From: an uncultured Opitutia bacterium
Lineage (GTDB): Bacteria; Verrucomicrobiota; Verrucomicrobiia; Opitutales; Coraliomargaritaceae
Length of the DNA: 64,000 nt
Direction of reading: 5' to 3'
NCBI GenBank assembly: GCA_937136395.1
Contig: CAKZOI010000035.1
Span: 112,225 to 176,224 of the forward strand
Part shown: positions 37,027 through 45,451 of the stretch, piece after piece
Layout of the letters: each line of letters opens with the position of its first letter
How positions within the stretch are numbered: position 1 is the first letter of the stretch
Position numbers and translations under genes: made by a program
Notes under the pieces: generated by a model
The model's input: the letters and a program-made list of their open reading frames with translations, nothing else
Database searches by the model: none
What the model was told of the DNA's origin: nothing

Positions 37027-37731
37027 CTACGATTCTTCGCGTGCTTCGATGATCTCGGTCCCGGCTTGTGCGGTGGCGATCATGGCGGTGTTGAGGCGGT
37101 TCTTTAAAATGAAATAAGCGATCATCGCAGGGATGCCGATGACGAGTCCTGTGGCAGTTGTGATGAGTGCCTCGCCGATGTCGCCTGCGAGGAGTTCTGG
37201 GCGTCCCATGCCACCTCGACCGATCGTCTGAAAGGCGCTGATCATGCCGCTTACGGTGCCGAGTAGGCCGATCATTGGCGCGACCGATGCGACCACATTT
37301 AGATAGGTCACCCATTGACTGACGGCATTTTCCTCCGCCTCCAAATTTTCCACGAAGAGGTTCTCCGCCTTCTCATGGCTGGTTTGGAGCTTAACCATAG
37401 CAGGCGCCAGTGCCCGGCCGAGTAGGGTGTTGTTGCTTTCTAGGGCCGCCTTACCTGCATCAAAATCACTCGTAGCGATCGCATCGCTTGCGGCACTAGT
37501 TTGTTCTGTTGTGTAGAACTTCTTCCTGCTCGTTTCCTTCCATGAATAAAAAATGAGAAAAAACATAATCAACGAACAGGCGCCGAGTGGATACATCGCC
37601 CAGCCACCTTGCTGAATAAGTCCCCAAAGGCTCATGCTACTTTCTGTTGCGCTTTCGGTTTCCTCCTGCGCTGAAAGTAGCGTTGGGAGGCAGAGGAGTG
37701 CTAGGGCGTAAGGAGCGAATCGTTTGTTCAT
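37027..37731 (-). CDS. ExbB/TolQ-family proton channel protein with signal peptide
   Basis: 234 residues: a cleavable signal peptide (MNKRFAPYALALLCLPTLLSAQ), then three transmembrane helices (about 48-66, 140-165, 185-205). The conserved pore segments are ASVAPMIGLLGTVSGMISAF and GEALITTATGLVIGIPAM. It is the last gene of a TPR-unknown-ExbB run. The usual partner ExbD is not encoded downstream, where the phosphohexomutase gene converges. The start overlaps the previous gene by 4 bases (ATGA), indicating coupling. It probably energises an outer-membrane process with partners elsewhere. Confidence 0.87.
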   Translation of the reverse strand: MNKRFAPYALALLCLPTLLSAQEETESATESSMSLWGLIQQGGWAMYPLGACSLIMFFLIFYSWKETSRKKFYTTEQTSAASDAIATSDFDAGKAALESNNTLLGRALAPAMVKLQTSHEKAENLFVENLEAEENAVSQWVTYLNVVASVAPMIGLLGTVSGMISAFQTIGRGGMGRPELLAGDIGEALITTATGLVIGIPAMIAYFILKNRLNTAMIATAQAGTEIIEAREES

Positions 37732-38717
37732 ACGTCAGTCGTTTGTTTGAGAATGGTTTTGTGAAAAGGAGCTAAGGTCTTGTCGTTTATCGGCCAGTTG
37801 AGTTCACGTTCAAGCATTTCGCGATATAAGGTGGCCGCATAGTCTTTATCTCGCAACCCTAGAGCAGCGCTGATGGCAACTGCGTAGCAGTGGGCGATTT
37901 TCTCAGTGCTTACCGGTGAGGAAAATACGATGGGTTGAAGCGCTAAGTCCAATGCATCGTCGTAAGCTTCTCTACGCAGTGCATCTGCACTGAGAACATA
38001 GTAGCCAAGCGCCGACCGTTCGTAAGGATTACGTTGCTCGACCCAAGCCTTAGCGAGTGGAGTGGCTTGATCGTAGAATTCGAGAGCATAATAGCTTTCG
38101 AGAATCGCATCGTCGAGCGCGCGGATGGCTGCCGGGTTTTCAATTTGCGGACGTAGGACTTCAGTGATCGCGATGGCGCGAGCGGGATTGTTCGATTCTA
38201 GAATGAGATCGACATAATAAGTGAAGAAATTCGATTCGCTGGCGGGAAGTAGGGGGATGAGATGAACCCGCTGTTGGTAGAGCATTTCGAGCAGTTCCAT
38301 GGCTTTTTTGTTTTCCCCTGTTTCGATCCATTCGACCACGACTGTCTTATAGCTCTCTCCTGATATAGTAAAGCTAACGACCTGATCGATTTGAAAGGTG
38401 TAGATGATTTCGCCGGCACCTTCTGAAGTGGCGATTTGTATCTGCTCCCCGGATACGTTTATTGAGTGCCCCGGTATGGTTTGTTTGTTGGTGAGCTTTA
38501 CTTCGATGGGCTCTTGTAGTTCACGGTAGATGGTTTGGCGTTCTGTGGGGCTGAGTCCATCGGTCTGTGCGTATGAGAGCGGAGTAAATAGAAGGAATAA
38601 GCAAAGTAGTGGTAGCGCAGCACCGTCTCGGTGCGCATTTTTTCTGATTAGTTTACGTATAATCGTATCGGGTGCGGTGCGAGACGCACCTGCGCTACCT
38701 TTATATACCTGCGTCAT
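37728..38717 (-). CDS. secreted protein of unknown function with a repeat-derived N-terminus
   Basis: 329 residues. The start ATG overlaps the stop of the upstream TPR gene (ATGA), so coupling is likely. The first 45 residues are unusual: MTQVYKGSAGASRTAPD, then RKNAHRDGAALPLLCL. They are encoded by an inverted-repeat element (38611-38699) that lies in frame. The hydrophobic core of the signal sequence (LPLLCLFLLFTPLSYA) begins at the far end of that element. The mature part is helical and repetitive, resembling TPR-type proteins (about residues 120-320), with no motif I can name. It sits between a large TPR protein and ExbB and is probably periplasmic. Confidence 0.75.
   Translation of the reverse strand: MTQVYKGSAGASRTAPDTIIRKLIRKNAHRDGAALPLLCLFLLFTPLSYAQTDGLSPTERQTIYRELQEPIEVKLTNKQTIPGHSINVSGEQIQIATSEGAGEIIYTFQIDQVVSFTISGESYKTVVVEWIETGENKKAMELLEMLYQQRVHLIPLLPASESNFFTYYVDLILESNNPARAIAITEVLRPQIENPAAIRALDDAILESYYALEFYDQATPLAKAWVEQRNPYERSALGYYVLSADALRREAYDDALDLALQPIVFSSPVSTEKIAHCYAVAISAALGLRDKDYAATLYREMLERELNWPINDKTLAPFHKTILKQTTDV
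38611..38699. repeat. terminal-inverted-repeat element, family A, copy 2, inside a coding region
   Basis: 89 bases starting GGTAGCGCAGCACCGTCTCG and ending GCGAGACGCACCTGCGCTACC-like (last bases CGCTACC). It is read through by the 37728-38717 gene. The central part is A/T-rich. Confidence 0.75.
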
Positions 38718-41557
38718 TGGCTTACCTCCGTTTCAGGTTCGGTGGCGGTGGCGAGTGCTGTCTGTTCACGTGCGGCTATTTCTAAATAAGGGAGCTTTTC
38801 CAGTGCTTTACCGTAGAGTTCGTGATCTTTTAGGCGTTCATCGCGGAGCATTTCTTCGAGCGTGTTGCGTGCGGCGATGGCATCGCCGATTGTTTCGAAT
38901 AGAAGGGCACTTTCCCAGTAGGCTTTGGCGATGAGCTCTGGGTATGCTCGATAAAGTGTGTAGATACGTTGCCAGTAAGGTATCGCACGCTTGGGGTTTT
39001 CGAGTTCAGTTTCGATGCGGGCGAGGCCTGCCAGTGCGCGGGCATGGGGGCGGCCGCGCATCGCTTTGATTTGTAAGATTTCGTTGAGTGCGCTGGTCGC
39101 TTGCTCGTAGAGGCCTTGTGTTGTCAGCACATCAGCTGCGAGGAGTCGGGCATCGGCAGCGAGAGGATGGGTGGGTGTTTCTTCGAGGAAGCGGATGAGC
39201 CATTTACGGGCTGCAATGAGACGGTCGTTTTTGGCGGCGAGTTGTGCCTTTCCATAGTAGGCCGCGGCGCGTTCGAAACGTTTCGGATATTCGGTGAGCA
39301 GTTGCTCGAAATAGTCGTCTGCCGATTCGAAATGACGCTTTGATAGTGCGATGCCAACTGCTGCGAGTGTCTCAGGGTCTTGTTGATCGATCGGGACGTA
39401 GCGGTGAATAGATAACAGTGTGACTTCCGCTCTAGTAGGGTCCTCTCTACTTTGTCGCTGCGAGGTGAAGAGTGTGAGTCGCGCATACCAGGTGAGCTGC
39501 TTCTCGGCGAGTGCGACTTCACTGGTTTCCTGTAGCCAAGTCTCGAAGCTTGGTTGGTTGGGGTTGTCAGTCTTATTGGCGCGTTTAAATAGATCGGCAT
39601 AAGCGGCGAGAATCGAACGCACGGCGCGGGCTTTTGGCTCGTTGCCAAATCGGGCGAGTGCGCCTTCGAAGATTGGGAAGGCATCTTCCGAGCGTCCTTC
39701 TTGTTGGAGTGACCAGCCAATATGGTAGAGCGCTTCGCTCACACGTGGGCGATTTGCGGCATCGTCGCGGTCGATGTAGTCCTGTAAATGCTCGCGGAGT
39801 AGATCGTAGCGCTCAAGTGCTTTATAGATTTTGGCCGCTTGAAAGACTGCGTAGTCGTATATCTGTGAGTCGTCTGCTGGGACTTGTTTAAATGCGAAGG
39901 CTGCGGTGGTTAATTGCCCCAGCCCCATAAAGATGTCGCCACGAAGTGCTTGAGCTTCGGCGATGCGATGGTGGTCGGGGTATTTCTCGATGAGTGTGTC
40001 TGCTGTCTCGATTGCGGTATCGTAATCTCGCTGCGCGTAGTAGACGTTTGCGCAACGGAAAATGACTTCTGGATGGATCGGATGTTTACCGGCTGTTTTT
40101 TTGAGTGCGACCAATTGCTGGAGGCTCGTCTCGTAGTCGCGTTGAAAGAAATAGGTGAGTGCGTTCCACATTTGGGTTTGCTCAAGAAGTGCACTGTCTG
40201 GAAAACGCTGTATGATAGTTTCAAAGTTGCCACGCGCGTCGTCGTAGTGTTCGAGCACACTGTAGTTGTAGCCGCGAGTGAAATACCATCGAGCGGCTTG
40301 CTTGTCGTTTGGGTAGTTATCGATTAATTCATCGAGCACACGAATCGCATCTAGGAAGTGATGGTCACTTTGATAGGCGCGTGCGATGAGAAATAAAGCG
40401 CTATTGGCGAGCGTATGCCCCGGGTGGGTGTCGAGAAAGTCTTGTGCGACTTTGCGGACCTCACTCCAAGCTTCGGCTTCACTTAATGCGAGGATCCAGC
40501 GGTAGTGTGCTTCAGCGCGAATATCTTTTTCGAAATCGTTATCTTTGGCGACGGTGCGAAACAGGATGGTGGCTTCTCGCGTGCGCTTGCCTAGTAGATA
40601 GGCCTGGCCCGAGCGTAGGTAGAGCCCCGGAGTGTAGTCCTCCATCGATTGAAGCCGATCGAGTTGACGCGCTAGGCGTCCTACAAGTTGCTGCGAATGG
40701 CTTTTCCAAATACTTGATGCAAAGACGGATTGTTGTGCGAGTGCCTGTCGAGTGGCTTGTAATCGTTCTTCTTGTTTCGCGATCAGAATGTTGCGAGGCA
40801 GGGTGAGCCGGTAGGCTCGAATTGCTTGGTCGTGCAAGCCGTCGTTGAGTAATTGATCACCTGCATCGAGTGCTGCAAAACTCAGCACAGCGATATCGGG
40901 CATGGCATCGGTGTCCCAGTTGGTTTCAAACAAAATGCTTTGAATGAGTTCCGTATTGTTCGTTTCTGCCGCCAGTTGAAGGCTCCGCAAGCGTGCTTGC
41001 ATGCGCAGAGTGAGCGGGGCATCGGAATGGTAGAACTCAGTGAGTAACTCGGTCGCTTGTTCATTATCACCGATTTCTGCTAGGAGATCCGCTTCCTGGA
41101 GAAGCGCGAGTGCCGCTTCGTTGGAGTTGGGGAAGCTTTCTTGAAAGGCACGAAAGCTCAGAGCCGCTGCTGCGAGGGAATGAGTCTGTGATTGTGCAAT
41201 GGCCGTATTATACAGAGCAAATGCCCGCACACCAGGGCGTGGATTATATTGGCTGAGTAATTCGTGGAAGTAGATTAGAGCATCGGTAGGACGGTCTGCC
41301 AAAAGCGCTGCGTAGGCTCGGACGGGGAGCAGGGAGCTTTGAAAGGCACGGTTGAGGTATTCTGGTTCCTGCCCAAAATCGAGCTCCATACTTTCCAACT
41401 GCCAGTAGGCAGCAGCGTAGTCTCCTTTGCCGAACAGGCTGACAGCCTCGTCAAGTTGCTGCTGGAGGGTCGAGGCAGTGCCATTTGTCAGCGAAGCGAT
41501 TGCCAGAAATAGGCATGCAATATGTTTTCGATAGGTGCTGACGAGATGGAGCCTCAT
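38714..41557 (-). CDS. large secreted TPR-repeat protein
   Basis: About 947 residues from the ATG at 41557, chosen because it places a signal peptide (LHLVSTYRKHIACLFLAIASLTNG) at the start; an upstream in-frame start would add 34 residues with no support. Tetratricopeptide-like helix pairs run through the whole protein. They include AYFHELLSQYNPRPGVRAFALYNTAI, RAYQSDHHFLDAIRVLDELIDNYP and ANVYYAQRDYDTAIETADTLIEKYP, the last two being canonical. It should be a periplasmic or outer-membrane scaffold. The downstream ExbB suggests a role in an energised envelope complex, as seen in other Verrucomicrobiota loci of this arrangement (general knowledge). Confidence 0.85.
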   Translation of the reverse strand: MRLHLVSTYRKHIACLFLAIASLTNGTASTLQQQLDEAVSLFGKGDYAAAYWQLESMELDFGQEPEYLNRAFQSSLLPVRAYAALLADRPTDALIYFHELLSQYNPRPGVRAFALYNTAIAQSQTHSLAAAALSFRAFQESFPNSNEAALALLQEADLLAEIGDNEQATELLTEFYHSDAPLTLRMQARLRSLQLAAETNNTELIQSILFETNWDTDAMPDIAVLSFAALDAGDQLLNDGLHDQAIRAYRLTLPRNILIAKQEERLQATRQALAQQSVFASSIWKSHSQQLVGRLARQLDRLQSMEDYTPGLYLRSGQAYLLGKRTREATILFRTVAKDNDFEKDIRAEAHYRWILALSEAEAWSEVRKVAQDFLDTHPGHTLANSALFLIARAYQSDHHFLDAIRVLDELIDNYPNDKQAARWYFTRGYNYSVLEHYDDARGNFETIIQRFPDSALLEQTQMWNALTYFFQRDYETSLQQLVALKKTAGKHPIHPEVIFRCANVYYAQRDYDTAIETADTLIEKYPDHHRIAEAQALRGDIFMGLGQLTTAAFAFKQVPADDSQIYDYAVFQAAKIYKALERYDLLREHLQDYIDRDDAANRPRVSEALYHIGWSLQQEGRSEDAFPIFEGALARFGNEPKARAVRSILAAYADLFKRANKTDNPNQPSFETWLQETSEVALAEKQLTWYARLTLFTSQRQSREDPTRAEVTLLSIHRYVPIDQQDPETLAAVGIALSKRHFESADDYFEQLLTEYPKRFERAAAYYGKAQLAAKNDRLIAARKWLIRFLEETPTHPLAADARLLAADVLTTQGLYEQATSALNEILQIKAMRGRPHARALAGLARIETELENPKRAIPYWQRIYTLYRAYPELIAKAYWESALLFETIGDAIAARNTLEEMLRDERLKDHELYGKALEKLPYLEIAAREQTALATATEPETEVSQ

Positions 41558-41678
41558 GTGGTGAATGCATAGCTTGTTTATCTCGAGTAGAATCGCCAAC
41601 ACATTTTGGTGAAAATATGCTCGAAAGAGCGTTGACAGGGCTGAGAATTCTGATCCCATACGCCTTTCAATTTTGGAA

Positions 41679-41756
41679 CGGGGCGTGGCGCAGCCTGGCT
41701 AGCGCATCTGCTTTGGGAGCAGAGGGTCGCAGGTTCGAATCCTGTCGCCCCGACCA
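41679..41756 (+). tRNA. tRNA-Pro (anticodon TGG)
   Basis: Acceptor stem CGGGGCG pairs with CGCCCCG. The anticodon loop TTTGGGA gives anticodon TGG. The T-arm contains GGTTCGAATCC and an encoded CCA closes the gene (41754-41756). It reads CCA proline codons. The last 19 bases, together with the terminator, are duplicated at 41893-41944. Confidence 0.95.
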
Positions 41757-41789
41757 AAATAAAACCGCCTCTCCCAGGGCGGTTTTTTT
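41738..41789 (+). repeat. 52-bp direct repeat, left copy (tRNA-Pro 3' end plus terminator)
   Basis: Begins AATCCTGTCGCCCCGACCA and runs through the terminator. It matches 41893-41944 with one substitution. The copies are 155 bases apart. Confidence 0.85.
41761..41789 (+). terminator. rho-independent terminator of tRNA-Pro
   Basis: AAAACCGCC and GGCGGTTTT flank TCTCCCAG, followed by a T run. Confidence 0.85.
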
Positions 41790-41892
41790 GTCGTTGGGTG
41801 CCAGAGATGAGAAGCTGCGAAGCAGGTTTGACGAAGCGAAGCGGAGAAGGGCAATGCGTAGCATTGGGGCGAAGCCCTGAACGAAGTGAATC

Positions 41893-41944
41893 AATCCTGT
41901 CGCCCCGACCAAAATAAAACCGCCTCTCCCAAGGCGGTTTTTTT
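41893..41944 (+). repeat. 52-bp direct repeat, right copy
   Basis: A second copy of the last 19 bases of tRNA-Pro and its terminator; the stem here is CGCCTCTCCCAAGGCGG. There is no 5' tRNA part upstream of it, so it is not a second tRNA gene. This is the layout left when DNA integrates at a tRNA 3' end, or by tandem duplication. Confidence 0.85.
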
Positions 41945-42101
41945 ATGGGCGTGTGTGGGGCAGAGGTTCGAACCTGCACTGTCCTGAGCAAGCCGAAGGG
42001 CGAGTAAGCAGGTCGAACACGAAGGGCAGGTTTATTTCGATCTTTACCGGAAAGTAATTACGAAGCAGGGAGGCAGATTCTCGAACGGGGGCAGAAGAAA
42101 T

Positions 42102-42344
42102 GTGAAGCTAACTTCTGTCAAAAAAGATCAGCCGTTTGAACTTGAAATGAAAACGGGCTTTACGGGCACACCAATTAATCAGCACTACGTTAATACAAGG
42201 ATTAACGGGACATGGTATAATTGGAATGTGCCTTCTCCTGAGTCAGCGATTGAAACAGGTATCCGTTATGGTGCGTATAGTGTGCTTTCAGGTGAGGTCA
42301 CAATATATGTCTGTAACACTTCTTACACTTGCGTGAGCAAGTAG
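42102..42344 (+). CDS. hypothetical 80-residue protein downstream of tRNA-Pro
   Basis: An open frame beginning MKLTSVKKDQPFELEMKTGF and ending VTIYVCNTSYTCVSK. It has no signal peptide, and no motif is recognised. The Thr/Asn/Tyr-rich, strand-forming composition looks protein-like rather than random, and its base composition (A/T-rich) differs from the neighbouring genes. It lies just beyond the duplicated tRNA 3' end, in a spot where transferred genes often lie, and could be a fragment of a larger gene. Confidence 0.45.
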   Translation: MKLTSVKKDQPFELEMKTGFTGTPINQHYVNTRINGTWYNWNVPSPESAIETGIRYGAYSVLSGEVTIYVCNTSYTCVSK

Positions 42345-42377
42345 TGTTGAGCTCGGCGCCAACCAGTTGAGAGACGC

Positions 42378-44501
42378 TTACTCTTCTGTGATGGGATCTG
42401 TGTGATTCACCTCGGACCACTCGGTGATGCCTATGATAGCTTTGAGCGGCTCGGTGACTTCAGCGGCGCGATCGGTTTCCAGTGCGGCGAAAACATCAAA
42501 GGCTGGCTTGCGCACGCCGAACGGTTTGCCGTTGGCGATGTCGGGCAAGGTGCGCACACCTAGTTTAAGGCCGCCTTCTCGTGGGTGGTCGACCCAGCGG
42601 TGGTTATGGAAGGTTTCGATACTCTTGAGAGGGAGAATTTTTTGCCATGTGTAGGCAAATGCAGCGCTTTGTATGGTGAATTGCTCCTCTGTATACTCGC
42701 TGGTGTGGAAGCCTTGCTCTGAGAGTAGAACGGTGCGCACGTGCTCGCCTTTGTAGAGCATCTCTGGTTTATGCATAAAGGCGTCGAGGACTTCGATGTT
42801 TCTCGGAGTGATGTAGGTGGTATTGTAAGCAAAGCTTGTCTTTGGGTCGTTCCAGGTGCGGGGGTCGAGCAAGCTGCTAGGATATGGATGATAGGCGAGG
42901 CCCCAATGGAAATCGCCTTCGGCAGCGTTGTATTCGTTCAATAACTCGACGAGTCTGCGAGGTGGATAGGCGCGAAGTGTATTTGAGGGTTTGGTGTCCC
43001 AGCTATGGGTGAGCGACATGAAGACTTCGGCTGTAGGGTTGTACCGGCGAGCTTCTAGCCAAGCCAGGCGCATTGAGCGGATGTAGTGCTCTAGGTAAAC
43101 TTCGATGACCTGTTCGCCCATGTTGGTCCATGTCCAAGCGTAGTCGATTTCGTTATGGAGGATCCAGTGGCTGATCCAGCCGTATTCTTTGTCTGGGCGT
43201 GAGTAACGTTCGGCGATAAAGGAGAGGATGGCGCGATAGGCGTCGGTGCTTTCAAGGTCTGTGAGATTGGGCATCGCGTAGAGCCCCGCAGGGTCGTAGT
43301 CTGGATGCTGGAGCGGACCTTCAGTGATGAGGAGGATGGCACTGACGACTATATCGCGGTCGCTTGCCCACTGAATCACTTTATCCCATTCCGCAACTGT
43401 GGCTGGGTTATAATGCCATGTGCGGCTGTCGTGTTTGAACTCGATTGTTTTTTGTCCTTCCGGAGTTTCCTCTAGTAGGTCGTGGAGTAGTAGGTTGACG
43501 GTTATGGAAGTGATGCCGAGATCTTCGAGATCGTTCATGATGCCGTCTTTCCACTCGATCCCGCCGAGACCTTTTTTATTGCTTGGATAGAGGCGTGGCA
43601 TGCTTCGTTCAGCTGCTGCGCTGACATCGGTTGCCCATTGCGCGGCGCCGATACGGGTGCTGTTTTCCTTGTTTTTCGTGGCGATGGCGAAGCGGTGGGT
43701 TAACCGATCTCGACCATCGTGGTAGCGTGGTAGTTTGATTTCAAAAGGGCCTTTCTTAGAGATGGATATCCCTTGGACGTACTTGCCGTTGCCTGCTTCC
43801 CAAGTGACTTCGTGCGGGAGGTATTCTACGATATGCAGTGGCTTCGTAGCGTTGGCTTGGTCAGTAATTCCTGATAGGAGCACATGGTCTTTCGTCACAC
43901 TCACTTGATGAATAGGGCTGCGTTCTTGTGCGGCATCCGCTAGGTATTTTTGAATGGCACGTCCAGTCGCGAGTTTAGCTTCTGTCTCTTGAGCTTTCAT
44001 CTCGGCAGACTTTAACTCCGAGGGTGTCGGTGGTCGTAGGTGCACGTTGCGAATCTGTAGCTTCAGGTTTCGCTTGCTGCCAATATCGATTCTGAAGGCG
44101 GCCCATTCCTTGGTCCAGTGTCCGTTCGATCCTGCTTTTAGATCGATGGCGAAGGGTTGCCAGGCTTCTGCTTTGGTAAGCCTACCTGAACTGATCACCT
44201 GTTTTGAGGACCACTCGGGTTCTCCAGTGTTTTTGCTGTAGAAAACCTCTAGGCTATTGGTGCCGTCTGGGCAGAAATACTCGAAGGCGAGCATTTGGTC
44301 CTGCTCTCCGCCAACGCTGCCGTCATCTTTGGTGGTGAAAACCAGAAATGGGTCGTCGTCGATCGTTTTGATATCGATGAGTTCTGCCGTGTCTGTCACG
44401 ACCTCGATATGGTTGCCGCCTTTGAACTGTAATTCGGTTTTGGCAAAGAGGCTGGTCGTGAAGATGCTCAATAGAGCGAGTAGCTTTGTGTATTTCATCA
44501 T
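42378..44501 (-). CDS. secreted DUF5722 glycoside-hydrolase-like protein
   Basis: 707 residues with a signal peptide (MMKYTKLLALLSIFTTSLFA). A carbohydrate-binding-like beta region (about 25-150) is followed by a long TIM-barrel domain that fits DUF5722, related to clan A glycoside hydrolases. Candidate catalytic residues are the acid/base Glu in WILHNEIDYAW and the nucleophile Glu in VLLSEQGFHT. These two are inferred by analogy with clan A order (Asn-Glu, then Glu). The likely substrate is a polysaccharide or glycoside; its identity is unknown. It follows an AraC-type regulator gene on the same strand, and a palindromic operator-like site precedes it. Confidence 0.8.
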   Translation of the reverse strand: MMKYTKLLALLSIFTTSLFAKTELQFKGGNHIEVVTDTAELIDIKTIDDDPFLVFTTKDDGSVGGEQDQMLAFEYFCPDGTNSLEVFYSKNTGEPEWSSKQVISSGRLTKAEAWQPFAIDLKAGSNGHWTKEWAAFRIDIGSKRNLKLQIRNVHLRPPTPSELKSAEMKAQETEAKLATGRAIQKYLADAAQERSPIHQVSVTKDHVLLSGITDQANATKPLHIVEYLPHEVTWEAGNGKYVQGISISKKGPFEIKLPRYHDGRDRLTHRFAIATKNKENSTRIGAAQWATDVSAAAERSMPRLYPSNKKGLGGIEWKDGIMNDLEDLGITSITVNLLLHDLLEETPEGQKTIEFKHDSRTWHYNPATVAEWDKVIQWASDRDIVVSAILLITEGPLQHPDYDPAGLYAMPNLTDLESTDAYRAILSFIAERYSRPDKEYGWISHWILHNEIDYAWTWTNMGEQVIEVYLEHYIRSMRLAWLEARRYNPTAEVFMSLTHSWDTKPSNTLRAYPPRRLVELLNEYNAAEGDFHWGLAYHPYPSSLLDPRTWNDPKTSFAYNTTYITPRNIEVLDAFMHKPEMLYKGEHVRTVLLSEQGFHTSEYTEEQFTIQSAAFAYTWQKILPLKSIETFHNHRWVDHPREGGLKLGVRTLPDIANGKPFGVRKPAFDVFAALETDRAAEVTEPLKAIIGITEWSEVNHTDPITEE

Positions 44502-44532
44502 TTACAGGTTCGATAAGGTAGTTTTTTCGTTA

Positions 44533-44548
44533 AAGAAACGTTTCCTTA
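44533..44548. promoter_or_regulatory. operator-like palindrome AAAGAAACGTTTCCTT
   Basis: A near-perfect palindrome centred on a CG, with the core GAAACGTTTC (44535-44544), 34 bases upstream of the DUF5722 gene start. This is the type of site bound by LacI/CcpA/GalR-family regulators. The adjacent regulator is AraC-type, so the cognate protein would lie outside the window. Confidence 0.45.
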
Positions 44549-44620
44549 GATAATATCAACTATTCAGTGGATTTTATTGCTAGTTGGTTTCTTTGCCTCT
44601 GTTTGGTGGTTACTGGGGCA

Positions 44621-45376
44621 TTATTGTTCCACTGTCACATGTTCATTTCGGTAACGCCCCGGGGGCATGCCGAAGAATTTTTGAAATTCGCGGGAGAAGT
44701 GACTGTGGTCATAGAAGCCGACGTCTTGAGCGATGCGGCTGAGGGTGGCATCGCTGTTACAGAGTATTTGGCTGGCGCGTGTGAGCCGGTAGCGTATCAG
44801 AAAGCGCGCAGGTGTTTGTTGAAAGACTGTGCGGAAGCGGCGCTCAAATTGGCTTATGGAGAGGCTCGCGACTTTGGCGAGGTCGGCGATCTCGATCGGT
44901 TCGGCATAGTGCTGGCTGATGTAGTCGACAGTGGCATTCATGCGGCGGTAGGGCTGCCACGCATTGTCACTGCGGTCGAAGTCGCGCATGCAACCGATGA
45001 TTCCGATACATGCGCCATCGCGATCGTAAAGCGGGAATTTACTGGTGACATGCCACGAGACGGAGCCATCTGGATTGGCGACCAATTCGACTCGGCGTAG
45101 AATGGGCTCACCAGTTTCCATGACCTTGGCGTCGTCCTCAGCATAGTGGGCGCTCATATAGCTGGGGAAGAAGTCGCTGTCTGTTTTACCAATGAGCGCT
45201 TGCTCAGAGGCAAGCCCGAGTTTTTCTAGTTGGAGCTCATTGCCGCCGATGAAGCGACCCTCTCTGTCTTTCATGAAGAAGTAGACGTCGCCCAACGCCG
45301 AGAAAAGTGCGAGCACGCTGGAGGGGTCAATTTGCTTACGCTCAGATATTTGCAGTGGGGGTTTGATCGTCTTCAT
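44621..45376 (-). CDS. PAS-domain AraC-family transcription regulator
   Basis: 251 residues from the ATG at 45376; an upstream in-frame start would add 12. The N-terminal half is a PAS domain (LGDVYFFMKDREGRFIGGNE and VSWHVTSKFPLYDRDGACIGIIGCMRD). The C-terminal half has two helix-turn-helix units: IADLAKVASLSISQFERRFR and LSRIAQDVGFYDHSHFSREFQKFFGMPPG. The second is the AraC signature. It sits between the DUF5722 gene (same strand) and the divergent epimerase operon, so it is well placed to control both in response to a small ligand. Direct evidence for its operator is not visible. Confidence 0.9.
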   Translation of the reverse strand: MKTIKPPLQISERKQIDPSSVLALFSALGDVYFFMKDREGRFIGGNELQLEKLGLASEQALIGKTDSDFFPSYMSAHYAEDDAKVMETGEPILRRVELVANPDGSVSWHVTSKFPLYDRDGACIGIIGCMRDFDRSDNAWQPYRRMNATVDYISQHYAEPIEIADLAKVASLSISQFERRFRTVFQQTPARFLIRYRLTRASQILCNSDATLSRIAQDVGFYDHSHFSREFQKFFGMPPGRYRNEHVTVEQ

Positions 45377-45451
45377 GCCGAAAATATACACAAATATGCG
45401 GATTATTTCCAAGCCCTCATTACGATGAATACTGTAGTATCTGTATCGTCT

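Noticed and set aside
41893-41944. Second tRNA gene
   Set aside because: Only the last 19 bases of tRNA-Pro and the terminator are present; there is no acceptor 5' strand, D-arm or anticodon arm.
45230-45451. Long upstream start for the epimerase gene
   Set aside because: It would overlap the coding region of the AraC-type gene and the extra residues do not resemble the family; the ATG at 45452 matches the usual start.
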